Shown piece after piece: positions 56,303 to 64,000 of a stretch of 64,000 nt of DNA (position 1 is its first letter; each line of letters opens with the position of its first letter). A model generated the notes under the pieces. It ran no database searches and had not been told where the DNA came from. It worked only from the letters and a program-made list of their open reading frames with translations. Made by a program: the position numbers and the translations under genes. This DNA comes from E44-bin88 sp034419075 (GTDB lineage Bacteria; Chloroflexota; Dehalococcoidia; Dehalococcoidales; BS750m-G39): the NCBI GenBank assembly GCA_034419075.1, contig DAOULR010000007.1, positions 124,001 to 188,000 of the forward strand, given 5' to 3'.

Positions 56303-57519
56303 AGCCTCATTACTTCCTCGAAGGCAGTAACAATGGCCTGGGCGAAAACCGGGTCATCGATATTGGCATCTACCTCTCTTATTTCAATCTCTGCCTTCAA
56401 CTTCTCTTTAAGCCCATCAACAAAGGCCTGAATGCCTTGGGGGTCATAGAAGTCGCTACCTTCTTTTTCGATGGATAACCAGCCTCGCTTGGGGATGAGA
56501 AACTTGGTCGGGCCTACTGCCTTGTTAAGCTTCTCAGCATAGACTCCGGCGACATTCTTTAATTCCTCAACATTTAGCCACACTGTTACCCGTAGCGCAT
56601 CCATAAAATAGTGTTTGCGTTTCTTGAGCTCAGGAGCCAGTTCTTCGGCGGTAAGCCCGGTGCGGGAAATGGTGTCCACCCCGGCTGGGGCTACTACCTG
56701 CGGGGTGCCTTTCCCCCCGGCCACCTCTAAGCGTCGGGGCCAGGAGATTCGCGAGCCGTCGAATTTCTCATTAGTTATGCTAGAGGGCACCAGGTCAATA
56801 ACGCCACTGAAGAAGTCTTCCTCGATGAGCTTTTCCATGGCTACCTCTTGCATTCCGCTGGCGTGGAAACCGATAAACTCGTATTTTTCTCCTAGCATCT
56901 CTCTGACATAGCGGGCACAGTTTTCCACATATCCATAGGAAGACATGGCTACCATCGGCTTTCCTCCCGTGGAGTAGGTAAGGGGAATCTCACCCTCCAC
57001 CATGCCGCAGATGGCCCCGGCCGCTCTGCTCAGTTGGGCTTTGAGCAAGCTATTAAGGCCTCTAGTATCAATCAGAGAATGCATCACGGTTATGCCCGTA
57101 GGGGCTAATAAGCGGTTGGCACTGGGCATGGAGGCAACACTGGAGAGGATAAGCTTGGGAATACTGTAAGGCATTTCTCTCATAATGCTAGCGGCCATCA
57201 CCGTAGTACTCATGCCACCGATGGAAATCATCCCTTCTACATCTCCCGCCTGACAGAGGGCTTTCAGTTTAGCTGTTGCCCCCTTAATCATCAGCTCGCT
57301 TCCTTTCGCCCTTTCTTGGTAATCCCGTAGCTTTTTTATCTCTGTACCGGCAGCCCGAGCCACTTCGTCAGCAGTAATGTCTGCTTCCAGACCGAGCTCT
57401 CCCCTATAGCCGATGTCAACGATGAAAGGCTGGTGCCCCCGCCTTGAAATAAGTTCCTTTAGGTAGCTGTTCTCTTCACCTCTGTTATGCAGGGTGCCAA
57501 TGATGACTATTTTTTTCAA
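56299..57519 (-). CDS. UPF0261 / Tm-1-like ATP-binding protein
   Basis: A 406-aa protein of the Tm-1-like ATP-binding (UPF0261) family. The N-terminus is IVIIGTLHNRGEENSYLKEL and the glycine motif IGGMSTTVMAASIMREMP matches the family. TTG 57,519 is chosen because AAGGAG lies 6 bases upstream; an upstream TTG at 57,549 has no ribosome site. Plant Tm-1 binds a viral helicase, but the bacterial role is unknown; homologues often accompany carboxylases and TIM-barrel enzymes of aromatic or lignin-related metabolism. It overlaps the carboxyltransferase gene by four bases. Confidence 0.75.
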   Translation of the reverse strand: MKKIVIIGTLHNRGEENSYLKELISRRGHQPFIVDIGYRGELGLEADITADEVARAAGTEIKKLRDYQERAKGSELMIKGATAKLKALCQAGDVEGMISIGGMSTTVMAASIMREMPYSIPKLILSSVASMPSANRLLAPTGITVMHSLIDTRGLNSLLKAQLSRAAGAICGMVEGEIPLTYSTGGKPMVAMSSYGYVENCARYVREMLGEKYEFIGFHASGMQEVAMEKLIEEDFFSGVIDLVPSSITNEKFDGSRISWPRRLEVAGGKGTPQVVAPAGVDTISRTGLTAEELAPELKKRKHYFMDALRVTVWLNVEELKNVAGVYAEKLNKAVGPTKFLIPKRGWLSIEKEGSDFYDPQGIQAFVDGLKEKLKAEIEIREVDANIDDPVFAQAIVTAFEEVMRL

Positions 57520-57580
57520 AGTTGCTCCTTCCCCTATATCTAAACCCAATTAGAGAACTTGGCTTCTAGTTTACCAGATG

Positions 57581-58624
57581 TTACATATCAAGCCCTTCAA
57601 ACCCCACCCCTTTTGAGATGCGGTCCAACATCAGGTCAACAATCTTGTCAACAGGAGGCTTGGTTTTAGCGATAACCTCGGGCCGTGTCTGCAGTAGGAC
57701 GATGCTCTCCGGCAGTGGAACGCCCTCTTCTACCACCCACTCCACGTCCTGAGGCTTACCGAAATGCTCTTCCAGCACCTTGCCCAATCTGCCTATCTCC
57801 CTAGCTTCATCATCGCTCAAACAGAACTGGCTGGTCTTCTCCGCAGGCAGCTCCTCCTCAGCCACCCCCGCCTCTTTGCAGGTTACGTAGCGGCACTTCG
57901 GCCCCAGCTTCCTTTCCTTTATCTCCAGGCCTTCCTTGTCCAGGATGTAAACATCGGGGGTGTAATCGCCACTGACCACGCTTTCCCCCAACCCCCAGTT
58001 GGCCTCGATTATCATCCGTCTAGTATTGCCGGTGTTGGGGTCGGCGGTGAAGATAACCCCGGCTGCCTGAGCATCCACCATTTTGAGCACAGCGACGCCG
58101 ATAGGGTCGCTCACAAGAGACATCTTATTCCGGCTACGAAAAGCCAGGGAACGGGGGTTAAAGGTGCTGGCCCATACCCTCTTGATTTTATCCAGCAGGT
58201 CCAACTCACCGACGACGTTAAGACAGGTCTCATACTGGCCGGGGTGGCTGGAGGGACCGGAGGAGCGCGTTGAGACGGGCACCTCGGTGGCACACCTCCG
58301 GCAGAGCTCCTTGTAGTATGAGGCTATCGCCTTTTCCATCTCCTTGGGTATGGCTTTTGATTGCAAAATCTGTCGTATATCCGCGCTGGACTGGTTAAAC
58401 TGCGTAATGTCCTTAGGCTTAGCCCTGGCCAGGTATTTACTGATTTCCTCAATAGCCCCGGTCATATCCATAAAATCACGATAGGCATCTATGGAGAGGG
58501 CAAACCCGGGGGGAACTTTCAGCCCCATCCTGGTCATCTCACCCAGGTTGGCGCACTTCTTGCCCACCAGGTCGTTGTCTTCCCGGCCTAACCCCTCAAA
58601 CCAGATAACCCAATTCTTAGACAA
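57581..58624 (-). CDS. PEP-synthase-like ATP-binding subunit (stand-alone N-terminal domain)
   Basis: The 347-aa protein corresponds only to the nucleotide-binding (PPDK_N) part of PEP synthase or pyruvate phosphate dikinase. Family landmarks: LVGKKCANLGEMTRMGLKVP at the N-terminus, the ATP-binding STRSSGPSSHPGQYET segment, AAGVIFTADPNTGN and VLLQTRPE at the end. The swivelling His domain and PEP-binding barrel are absent. The gene at 59,364 supplies a His domain, so the two probably form one enzyme. The size resembles the 40-kDa subunit of phenylphosphate synthase. The phosphoryl acceptor is unknown. Confidence 0.8.
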   Translation of the reverse strand: MSKNWVIWFEGLGREDNDLVGKKCANLGEMTRMGLKVPPGFALSIDAYRDFMDMTGAIEEISKYLARAKPKDITQFNQSSADIRQILQSKAIPKEMEKAIASYYKELCRRCATEVPVSTRSSGPSSHPGQYETCLNVVGELDLLDKIKRVWASTFNPRSLAFRSRNKMSLVSDPIGVAVLKMVDAQAAGVIFTADPNTGNTRRMIIEANWGLGESVVSGDYTPDVYILDKEGLEIKERKLGPKCRYVTCKEAGVAEEELPAEKTSQFCLSDDEAREIGRLGKVLEEHFGKPQDVEWVVEEGVPLPESIVLLQTRPEVIAKTKPPVDKIVDLMLDRISKGVGFEGLDM

Positions 58625-58637
58625 AGCTCACCTTCTA

Positions 58638-59342
58638 CTAAGGCTTCTCGGCTAGCCTGATAGCGTTCAGAAGCTTTTCCGAGGTTGTCACCCAGCCGAA
58701 AAAAGACTGGACGTTGAAAATAGTTGCTTCCTGGGTTTTGCCCGGGCCCAGCTGACTTACCGCGTCAGCTACCAAGATGGGGAAGTACTCCAGAAAAAAT
58801 GCATGCCTGAGTGTGGACTCAACACAGATGTTGGTGGCGGTTCCGACAAATACTAGGTACTTCAGGCCACAGGTCCGCAAAACGATGTCCAGGTTGGTGC
58901 CGATAAAGCCGTCATACTTCTGCTTTTGGATAACTATTTCACCCGGTTCCGGGGCCAGTTCCTCAATGATATCGGCCCCCCAGCTGCCGTAGATATAGAG
59001 TTTATCTCTAATTTCGGGGCGTTGGCGGAGCAAGGCCAGCGCCTTCGATTTATGCCGGTTGGGTGAGTCCGGGCTACCGATATCGGCCAAGTCGGGGCGA
59101 CAGCCCATCTGCAGGTATATGACTTTGATCCTCTTCTGCCGCGCCGCGCCGACTATCTCCCGGCAGGGTTTGATGATTTTACGAGCCGCCGAGATATCCC
59201 AGCCGGCCAGTTCCCAGTAGCCGCCCCGGCTGACAAAGGCATTCTGCATATCAACCACGATGACAGCCGTCTTTGAGAGCTCTATTTCCAAAGGCTCTGG
59301 CTCGGCCTGAACCGTCAGCTGGTTATTAGCCTGGCTCACCAC
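58638..59342 (-). CDS. Isochorismatase-like cysteine hydrolase
   Basis: A 234-aa amidohydrolase of the isochorismatase superfamily. The catalytic Asp lies in VIVVDMQNAF near residue 34, the Lys in VIQKQKYDGF near 145, and the nucleophilic Cys in ATNICVESTLRHA near 175; the last segment resembles RutB-type ureidoacrylate and other amide hydrolases. Two GTG codons (59,342 and 59,339) follow GGGAGG; the first is used. It lies between the two PEP-synthase-like genes with gaps of 13 and 21 bp. Substrate unknown. Confidence 0.85.
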   Translation of the reverse strand: MVSQANNQLTVQAEPEPLEIELSKTAVIVVDMQNAFVSRGGYWELAGWDISAARKIIKPCREIVGAARQKRIKVIYLQMGCRPDLADIGSPDSPNRHKSKALALLRQRPEIRDKLYIYGSWGADIIEELAPEPGEIVIQKQKYDGFIGTNLDIVLRTCGLKYLVFVGTATNICVESTLRHAFFLEYFPILVADAVSQLGPGKTQEATIFNVQSFFGWVTTSEKLLNAIRLAEKP

Positions 59343-59363
59343 AGTTCCTCCCGATTAAAACGG

Positions 59364-61049
59364 TTATTTCCCCCGCATGATATAAACCACGCCGAGGTCA
59401 CCGTCAACCTTTACCTTGTCGCCGGTCCTAATCTTCTTGGTGGCCTCAACACAGCCGGTGACCGCCGGAATACCGTACTCCCGGGCCACGATTACGGCGT
59501 GACAGAGAGCGCCGCCGCCGTCGGTGATAAGGCCCTCGATTATCTCGAAGGCCGGAGTCCAGGGAGCGCTGGTCCCCGGTGCCACCAGAATCTCTCCCGG
59601 CTTGAGGTCAGCCAATTTCTCCTCGGTCATTATGATGCGGGCGACTCCCTCAACTATCCCCGGAGCTGAGGCGGCACCGTAGAGGTCGGCCTTCAGCTCC
59701 TCCCTGACGATGGGAGCCGAAGTGGAGACGGAGATAGTGGGGTCTTTCCTTATCATCTCCTGCACGCGCCCCATATTCCCGTAGAAGGGCTTGGGTTCGA
59801 GCTTGAGGTATCTCTTCCATTCCCGCTTACGCCGTTTGGCGTAGCGGTGTAGCTTAACCTTCCCCATCGGTATCATCGCCCTTTCTATCTCGTCGGCCAG
59901 CACGAAGTAGATGTCCTCGGGGTCGTTGATAACATCGGCCTCGGCAAAGCGCCGCCCGATTTCCCTAGTTATCCACCGCCCCATGCCATGGCCGTAGAGC
60001 TCACAGTAGTAGGTATGGTCTTCGCTCCAGACACCTGCGTTCTGGGCAGCCTTCATCAGAGCTTCAAACCACCCCCTCTGCTCGGCCGGCACCCTGGCTA
60101 GAACCTCCTTTTCTGCCTCTTCCCTTTCCTTGATGGCCCGTTGCCGCCTCTGGTCTATGGTGTAGTTCCCTTTGGTGGTTATAGCCACCTTTATCAAGGG
60201 TATGCCTAGGCGAGGTTCTTCCAGCCAGTTCGGCGTCGCCCAATCCAGCATGCGTTCGTTCCGCCAGCCATGGACCTCCAGAAAGTCATGGTATTCCCTG
60301 AGCCACTTTCTGCCGTCGCTGCTCTTGGCCAACTTGGCCAGTAGCACCCGGTCATCCTTGGTAGTGCGAAAAAGCTCGGCCACCCCAAGCTCATTGGCCC
60401 GGTTGCCCAGCCGCCAGATCTCTTTATTAAACTGGAATAACATACTATCGAAGCCGGCCATTAACCTGGAAAAAATAGGGTCGGTGTGACCGAAGCCGAG
60501 AAACTCCCGGCACATCTGGTCAAACAGGCCGAAGAGGTAAAACGCTGGCATCATTAACTCCATATGTATTTCCCACTGGAGCCTGTCCACCTGCATATAA
60601 TCATCAAAGCAGTCAAGGAGGTCGATGTTGCTCAGCTTCTTGATATCCTGGTACTTCTTCAAGCCGTACTTTTTCCTGAGCCCTCTATAGGCTTTCATCA
60701 GGTCGACCTTGCGTTTTCCCCAGACAGCGTCGAAGTCCTCAATATAGGGCTTTATCCTCTCCCTGAATACCAACTGGCGCTGCTTGGCCTCCTCATCTGA
60801 GGTCTCAATCACGGTGGGGTATGGGTACCCATCGATGAACCTTATATCCCAGCCTCTGGTGGTGGGTAGGCAGAGCCGCTCGGCACCCCGTTGGATGGAG
60901 CGGTAGGCCCATCTACCCCAGCTCTCGATAAAGAAAAGGGGTCGCCAAGGCGGTGTGCCGTGGCCGACGTCAGCCAGCCACACCGTATAGTTCTTGAGGT
61001 CATTCTCCTCATCGAATTCAAACCGCTTTACCCCGTATACAGCTGCCAT
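59364..61049 (-). CDS. PEP-utilising-domain phosphotransferase, phenylphosphate synthase-like large subunit
   Basis: A 561-aa protein. The C-terminal 80 residues are the phospho-histidine domain of PEP synthases: ILVAPGTSAPWTPAFEII followed by GGGALCHAVIVAREYGIPAV with the catalytic His. The first 470 residues are a large helical domain rich in Trp and charged residues, lacking the ATP-grasp and PEP-binding barrel. This architecture resembles the 70-kDa subunit of phenylphosphate synthase, with the 347-aa gene at 57,581 as the ATP-binding partner. The acceptor could be a phenol or another hydroxylated compound; no decarboxylase/carboxylase of the UbiD type is present to support phenol. It is the first gene of the minus-strand operon of segment B. 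Confidence 0.8.
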   Translation of the reverse strand: MAAVYGVKRFEFDEENDLKNYTVWLADVGHGTPPWRPLFFIESWGRWAYRSIQRGAERLCLPTTRGWDIRFIDGYPYPTVIETSDEEAKQRQLVFRERIKPYIEDFDAVWGKRKVDLMKAYRGLRKKYGLKKYQDIKKLSNIDLLDCFDDYMQVDRLQWEIHMELMMPAFYLFGLFDQMCREFLGFGHTDPIFSRLMAGFDSMLFQFNKEIWRLGNRANELGVAELFRTTKDDRVLLAKLAKSSDGRKWLREYHDFLEVHGWRNERMLDWATPNWLEEPRLGIPLIKVAITTKGNYTIDQRRQRAIKEREEAEKEVLARVPAEQRGWFEALMKAAQNAGVWSEDHTYYCELYGHGMGRWITREIGRRFAEADVINDPEDIYFVLADEIERAMIPMGKVKLHRYAKRRKREWKRYLKLEPKPFYGNMGRVQEMIRKDPTISVSTSAPIVREELKADLYGAASAPGIVEGVARIIMTEEKLADLKPGEILVAPGTSAPWTPAFEIIEGLITDGGGALCHAVIVAREYGIPAVTGCVEATKKIRTGDKVKVDGDLGVVYIMRGK

Positions 61050-61232
61050 TTAGCCTACCCTTTTTCGCCTCCGAATACTTTATCGCAACGCAAGCGCTTA
61101 GTCAATCCGCTACAGAGCACCACCTGGGGCTTGTATGGTGGAAAGAATGCTCTTATAATTAGAATCTTAATGGATAAACACCAAAAGGGGAAGTGCGCAG
61201 GGAGTTCGTTTTTGCTGGTTTTAGAGAGCATC

Positions 61233-61276
61233 ACTTTTAATCAGGGTGTCGCAGGTTTGAGACCTGCACGGCCTAC
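61233..61276 (+). repeat. Attachment-site repeat, copy 3
   Basis: Same 44 bp as copies 1 and 2 with one change (TTCGA to TTTGA in the T-loop). Similarity also reaches upstream (AGAGCATC against AGAGCACC) and about 60 bp downstream, further than for copy 2. Confidence 0.88.
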
Positions 61277-61340
61277 GAAAGCTAAAACAGACTCCCCCCG
61301 TACCAAAGAGATGGTTCTTGGAGCACATGATTTCCCGCAT
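61277..61340 (+). pseudogene. Remnant of an integrase gene 5' end
   Basis: The 60 bp after repeat copy 3 align with the 60 bp after copy 1: AAAGCTAAAA, then a C/T-rich block, then AAGAGATGGTT and GAGCACATGATT, which is the start of the integrase gene. One extra base shifts the frame, and similarity ends near 61,335. It is what is left of an older third element at this site. Confidence 0.6.
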
Positions 61341-61389
61341 TGATGCTTCTTGGCGGCACCACTAGCTTTGAGACCAGTGTAGGAAAGTC

Positions 61390-63378
61390 ATGGAAGAGCT
61401 TACCCTAGTCAAAGACTTGACCATTATCATGGTGGTGGCTGGTGGAGTCACCCTTCTCTTTCGCTGGCTGCGCCAGCCGGTGATACTGGGCTATTTGATT
61501 GCCGGGGTGCTCATCGGGCCCTACACATTTCCGGTGCCGCCCGTCAGCGACGTCCACACCATAAGTCTGCTGGCCGATATCGGCATTATCCTGGTTCTCT
61601 TCACGCTGGGCCTTGAGTTCAGCTGGGACAGAATCCGCGAGGTCGGCCTCTCGGTGGTGGTGATTGGCGTTATCGAGATTACCACCATGATTTGCTTGGG
61701 CTACTCGCTGGGGCGGCTGATGGGTTGGTCATCGACAGAAGCCATCTTCCTCGGCGCCGCCCTGCACATAAGCAGCTCGGCCATAATCGTCAAGATACTG
61801 AGGGACTCGGGGAAACTAGGTCTGCCGTCCTCCCGGCTTACCGTGGGCATTCTTGTCGTCGAAGACTTCGCCGCCATCGCCATCATCGCCCTGCTTTCCG
61901 GTATCGCCACCACCGGTGCCGCCGATTTCGGCGACATCGGCTCGCTGGTGCTGAGACTGGTCCTTTTCATCGTGGCCTCGCTGGTCTTCGGCGCCATACT
62001 GGTGCCCAGAATCATTAATTTCACCCATCGCTTCCGCTCCAATGAGGCCCTGCTTATCATCAGTCTTGGGCTATGCTTTGCCATGGCCCTAATCAGCAAC
62101 TCACTGGGGCTGTCGGTAGCCGCCGGCGCCTTCCTCATGGGGGCTTTAATCGGCGATACCAAGCACTCCGAGGCCATCATCAATATACTGACCCCGGTGC
62201 GGCAGATGTTCGCCGCCATCTTTTTCGTGGCCATCGGCATGCTGGTCAATATCTTTGAGTTCCGGGATTTTATCGTCCCCGCCATTATCGTCTCCAGCGT
62301 CTTCATCTTGGGAAAAGTCATCAGCAATACCGGGGCGACCTTCATCTCCGGCCGTAGCGGGCGGACGTCGCTGGAGGTGGGCATGAGCATGCCCCAGATG
62401 GGGGAGTTCTCGCTGGTTATCACCAAGGTTGGCGTTGACCGCGGCGTGGTCATGTCTAGTCTCTACCCGGTGATTGCCCTCTCCACTGCCCTGACCTCGG
62501 TAACCACGCCTTATATCATGCGCTCGGTGAACTTAGTTGCCCGCTTCCTCGACCGCCGCTCGCCGGGGCTTTTGAAGATATACGTCTCCCGCCTGGCGGA
62601 CTGGTTTAAGGCACTGAGAGACGCCTTCAGCCGCCGCACCCCCGCTGCCCTGGCCATCCGGCACGCCATTAAGAACATGGTCATCAACCTCTTAATCGTG
62701 ATGGTCCTTATCAGCGTAGGCACTTTTAGTCTCAGCTTCGTCGACGACCTAGCCCACCTCACCGGTATTCGCCCCGACATCATCGGCCTTTTGCTGGGCT
62801 TTGTGGTAGTGATGCTATGCGTGCCGTCGTTCGTGATTATCTGGCGGAACGTCTGCAGTCTGGTCGACGACCTCATCGAACACGTAATTATTCCCCGCGT
62901 TTCGGACAAGGTGTGGAAGACCGAGACACTGCACGTCCTTCTGCGCGACAGCATCGTGATTTTGCTGGCCATATTCGCCGGGGTGTGGTTCAGCCCCTTG
63001 ATTATCGGGGTGCTTAAATTCGGGGTCTCCGGCTGGGCCATTCCCGCTTTTCTTTTAGCCGTCCTCATCTATCTAGTGGCCCGCTCGCTCTCCGATATCC
63101 ACGAACAGCTCGAGGGAACCTTCAGGCGGACGCTGCTGGGGGAAGAATACCTGTCCACCTCGCAAACAGCCAACCTGCTCGGCATTCACCGCGACGAGGT
63201 GGCTCGGCTGGTCCGTAAAAAGAGATTGCCAGCGATCAGAATTGGGCATCGCTGGTATGTCGATAGAGCCGAGGTCGAGAAGCTCAAGAAAACCCTTAAG
63301 CCACAGCTAAAAGCCAGCAAACCTGACGATGGGACAGATGAAGATAGCGCCAAAGGCGAAAAGACTTTAGACCGTTGA
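61390..63378 (+). CDS. CPA2-type cation/proton antiporter fused to an excisionase-type HTH
   Basis: A 662-aa membrane protein. Residues 1-390 form a KefB/NhaS-type exchanger of about 12-13 TM segments, with family motifs GYLIAGVLIGPYT, LFTLGLEFSW and NSLGLSVAAGAFLMGALIGD. Four further hydrophobic segments follow (about 430-450, 462-485, 515-535 and 545-570). In place of the usual TrkA-N/RCK domain, residues 587-636 are a MerR/excisionase-type winged HTH (STSQTANLLGIHRDEVARL, then RIGHRWYVDRAEVEKL). The tail is charged. The frame is uninterrupted. The HTH could gate transport by binding a ligand or nucleic acid, or merely be a recruited module. The transported ion is uncertain (K+ or Na+). Confidence 0.88.
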   Translation: MEELTLVKDLTIIMVVAGGVTLLFRWLRQPVILGYLIAGVLIGPYTFPVPPVSDVHTISLLADIGIILVLFTLGLEFSWDRIREVGLSVVVIGVIEITTMICLGYSLGRLMGWSSTEAIFLGAALHISSSAIIVKILRDSGKLGLPSSRLTVGILVVEDFAAIAIIALLSGIATTGAADFGDIGSLVLRLVLFIVASLVFGAILVPRIINFTHRFRSNEALLIISLGLCFAMALISNSLGLSVAAGAFLMGALIGDTKHSEAIINILTPVRQMFAAIFFVAIGMLVNIFEFRDFIVPAIIVSSVFILGKVISNTGATFISGRSGRTSLEVGMSMPQMGEFSLVITKVGVDRGVVMSSLYPVIALSTALTSVTTPYIMRSVNLVARFLDRRSPGLLKIYVSRLADWFKALRDAFSRRTPAALAIRHAIKNMVINLLIVMVLISVGTFSLSFVDDLAHLTGIRPDIIGLLLGFVVVMLCVPSFVIIWRNVCSLVDDLIEHVIIPRVSDKVWKTETLHVLLRDSIVILLAIFAGVWFSPLIIGVLKFGVSGWAIPAFLLAVLIYLVARSLSDIHEQLEGTFRRTLLGEEYLSTSQTANLLGIHRDEVARLVRKKRLPAIRIGHRWYVDRAEVEKLKKTLKPQLKASKPDDGTDEDSAKGEKTLDR

Positions 63379-63465
63379 CTAAGTACTATGGCGTATCCTT
63401 CAGCGAATAGGATATAATGCTATTAGAGTCTTTTGAGGATGAACGGCAGAGCTTTTGTACGGAAA

Positions 63466-64000
63466 ATGAAGTTCACCGACTATAAAACCGAATCTCACTA
63501 CGACGAATACTTCGAAGCCGACGGCGTTCCCCGTCCGGCGATGTCGCCATTTATCCAAAGGATTGACGGCTTCACCCAGAACGAGGTCTTGCGCCGCAAA
63601 AGCGCCGCTGAGTCCGCCCTGCTGCAGGCCGGGATAACCTTTTCCGTCTACGGAGAACATCAAGGCGAGATAGACCGCATCTTTCCCTTTGATATTATTC
63701 CCCGGATTGTTAACCCGGAAGACTGGGACATTATCGAACGCGGTTTGAAACAGAGGATTTACGCTGTCAACGAGTTCATCGACGATATCTACAACAAGCA
63801 AAAGATAATCAAGGACAAGGTTATACCGGAAGAGATTATCACTTCGGCAAAGTCTTACCGCCCGCAGTGCGCCGACTTTCATCCCCCCAACCGGGTTTGG
63901 TGCCATGTTGCCGGTATTGATATCGTCCGGAACTCCGACGGTCAGCTTTACGTGCTAGAAGACAACCTAAGGTGTCCTTCCGGTGTCTCCTACGTGCTAG
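63466..64000 (+). CDS. Circularly permuted ATP-grasp protein, N-terminal part (cut by window edge)
   Basis: The frame is open to the last base and about 178 residues are visible. The start MKFTDYKTESHYDEYFEADG and later VLEDNLRCPSGVSYVL match the circularly permuted ATP-grasp (DUF404/DUF407) family, whose members are thought to ligate amino acids or peptides using ATP. ATG 63,466 is preferred; an in-frame ATG at 63,439 touches a GAGG and is less likely. Partner genes (an alpha-E domain protein and transglutaminase-like protein in related clusters) may lie beyond the window. Confidence 0.8.
   Translation, partial: MKFTDYKTESHYDEYFEADGVPRPAMSPFIQRIDGFTQNEVLRRKSAAESALLQAGITFSVYGEHQGEIDRIFPFDIIPRIVNPEDWDIIERGLKQRIYAVNEFIDDIYNKQKIIKDKVIPEEIITSAKSYRPQCADFHPPNRVWCHVAGIDIVRNSDGQLYVLEDNLRCPSGVSYVL

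Larger units (their letters stand above)
54738..61276 (+). mobile_element. Segment B: repeat-flanked island without an integrase
   Basis: About 6.5 kb lies between repeat copies 2 and 3 and holds five minus-strand metabolic genes with no recombinase. A region flanked by attachment sites but lacking its own mobility genes is typical of a cis-mobilisable element or an older island whose integrase was lost. The base composition is closer to the host than that of element A. Confidence 0.6.
61050..61389. other. Intergenic 340 bp holding the third repeat and an integrase relic
   Basis: Apart from the attachment repeat (61,233) and the integrase remnant (61,277) I see no gene. CCACC/GGTGG around 61,120-61,142 can form a short hairpin. 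The AGGAAAG ribosome site of the antiporter lies at the right end. Confidence 0.5.

Noticed and set aside
63413..63418. Promoter for the ATP-grasp gene at TATAAT 63,413
   Set aside because: The nearest TTGACT (63,375) is 32 bp away and no extended -10 is present.
1..64000. CRISPR arrays, rRNA genes and insertion-sequence transposases
   Set aside because: No regularly spaced repeats, rRNA segments or transposase motifs were seen on either strand.

Overview
The window looks like a chromosome segment of an anaerobic, CO2-fixing, acetogen-type bacterium. The best taxonomic guess is an uncultured Chloroflexota (Dehalococcoidia-like). That guess is inference from gene content: a bacterial CODH/ACS with duplicated cooC, a DapL-type lysine route, an archaeal-type phosphoglycerate mutase and Dxs. 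No rRNA or marker phylogeny is available here.

Region 1 (1-27,921, plus strand). After a truncated unknown gene and an SbcD-like nuclease, a co-directional run of 24 protein genes (1,774-27,831) encodes nearly the whole Wood-Ljungdahl pathway. It starts behind a TTGACT-N17-TAAACT promoter and a leader hairpin. Order: cooC, fhs, cooC, folD, a 72-aa unknown, acsD, CODH (acsA/cooS), acsB, acsC, acsE, metF, a DUF3786 protein, NuoE-like, a NuoF-GltD fusion, fdhA (Cys active site), a HoxU-like FeS protein, NuoE, NuoF, metV, a sensor kinase with a RegB-type GGxxNPF motif, a second metF, and two receiver-only response regulators. tRNA-Met(CAT) closes the run. The redox subunits suggest two NAD(P)H-linked modules: formate dehydrogenase with NuoE and NuoF-GltD, and MetFV with HoxU/NuoE/NuoF. 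The kinase and receivers are a built-in candidate redox-sensing circuit.

Region 2 (27,922-43,214, mostly minus strand). A gene-poor stretch and a small membrane protein precede a housekeeping block read on the minus strand: HTH regulator and CHASE4 sensor kinase, dxs, pgk, apgM, a UvrD-like helicase, tpiA, miaA, dapF, dapL, hflX. A strong minus-strand terminator separates dxs from pgk. The N-terminal coding frame of dxs has no ATG/GTG/TTG start.

Region 3 (43,215-49,892). tRNA-Arg(TCT), two tandem SnoaL-like genes (the first broken by an amber codon), a polar amino-acid ABC transporter (binding lipoprotein, permease, ATPase), then minus-strand plsY (with an operator-like palindrome), a rhomboid protease, a small phosphoesterase and a macro-domain protein.

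Region 4 (49,893-61,340). An accretion island at tRNA-Lys(TTT). The tRNA 3' end (44 bp) recurs at 54,738 (identical) and 61,233 (one mismatch). The first interval carries a tyrosine recombinase, a ParB-like protein, a PD-(D/E)XK-like protein, a C5-cytosine methyltransferase and Vsr: a candidate restriction/defence cargo. The second interval has no integrase and carries a carboxyltransferase, a UPF0261 (Tm-1-like) protein, a split PEP-synthase-like pair resembling phenylphosphate synthase subunits, and an isochorismatase-fold hydrolase. A diverged integrase 5' remnant follows the third repeat.

Region 5 (61,390-64,000). A CPA2-type cation/proton antiporter fused to a C-terminal excisionase-type HTH, and the start of a circularly permuted ATP-grasp protein cut by the window edge.
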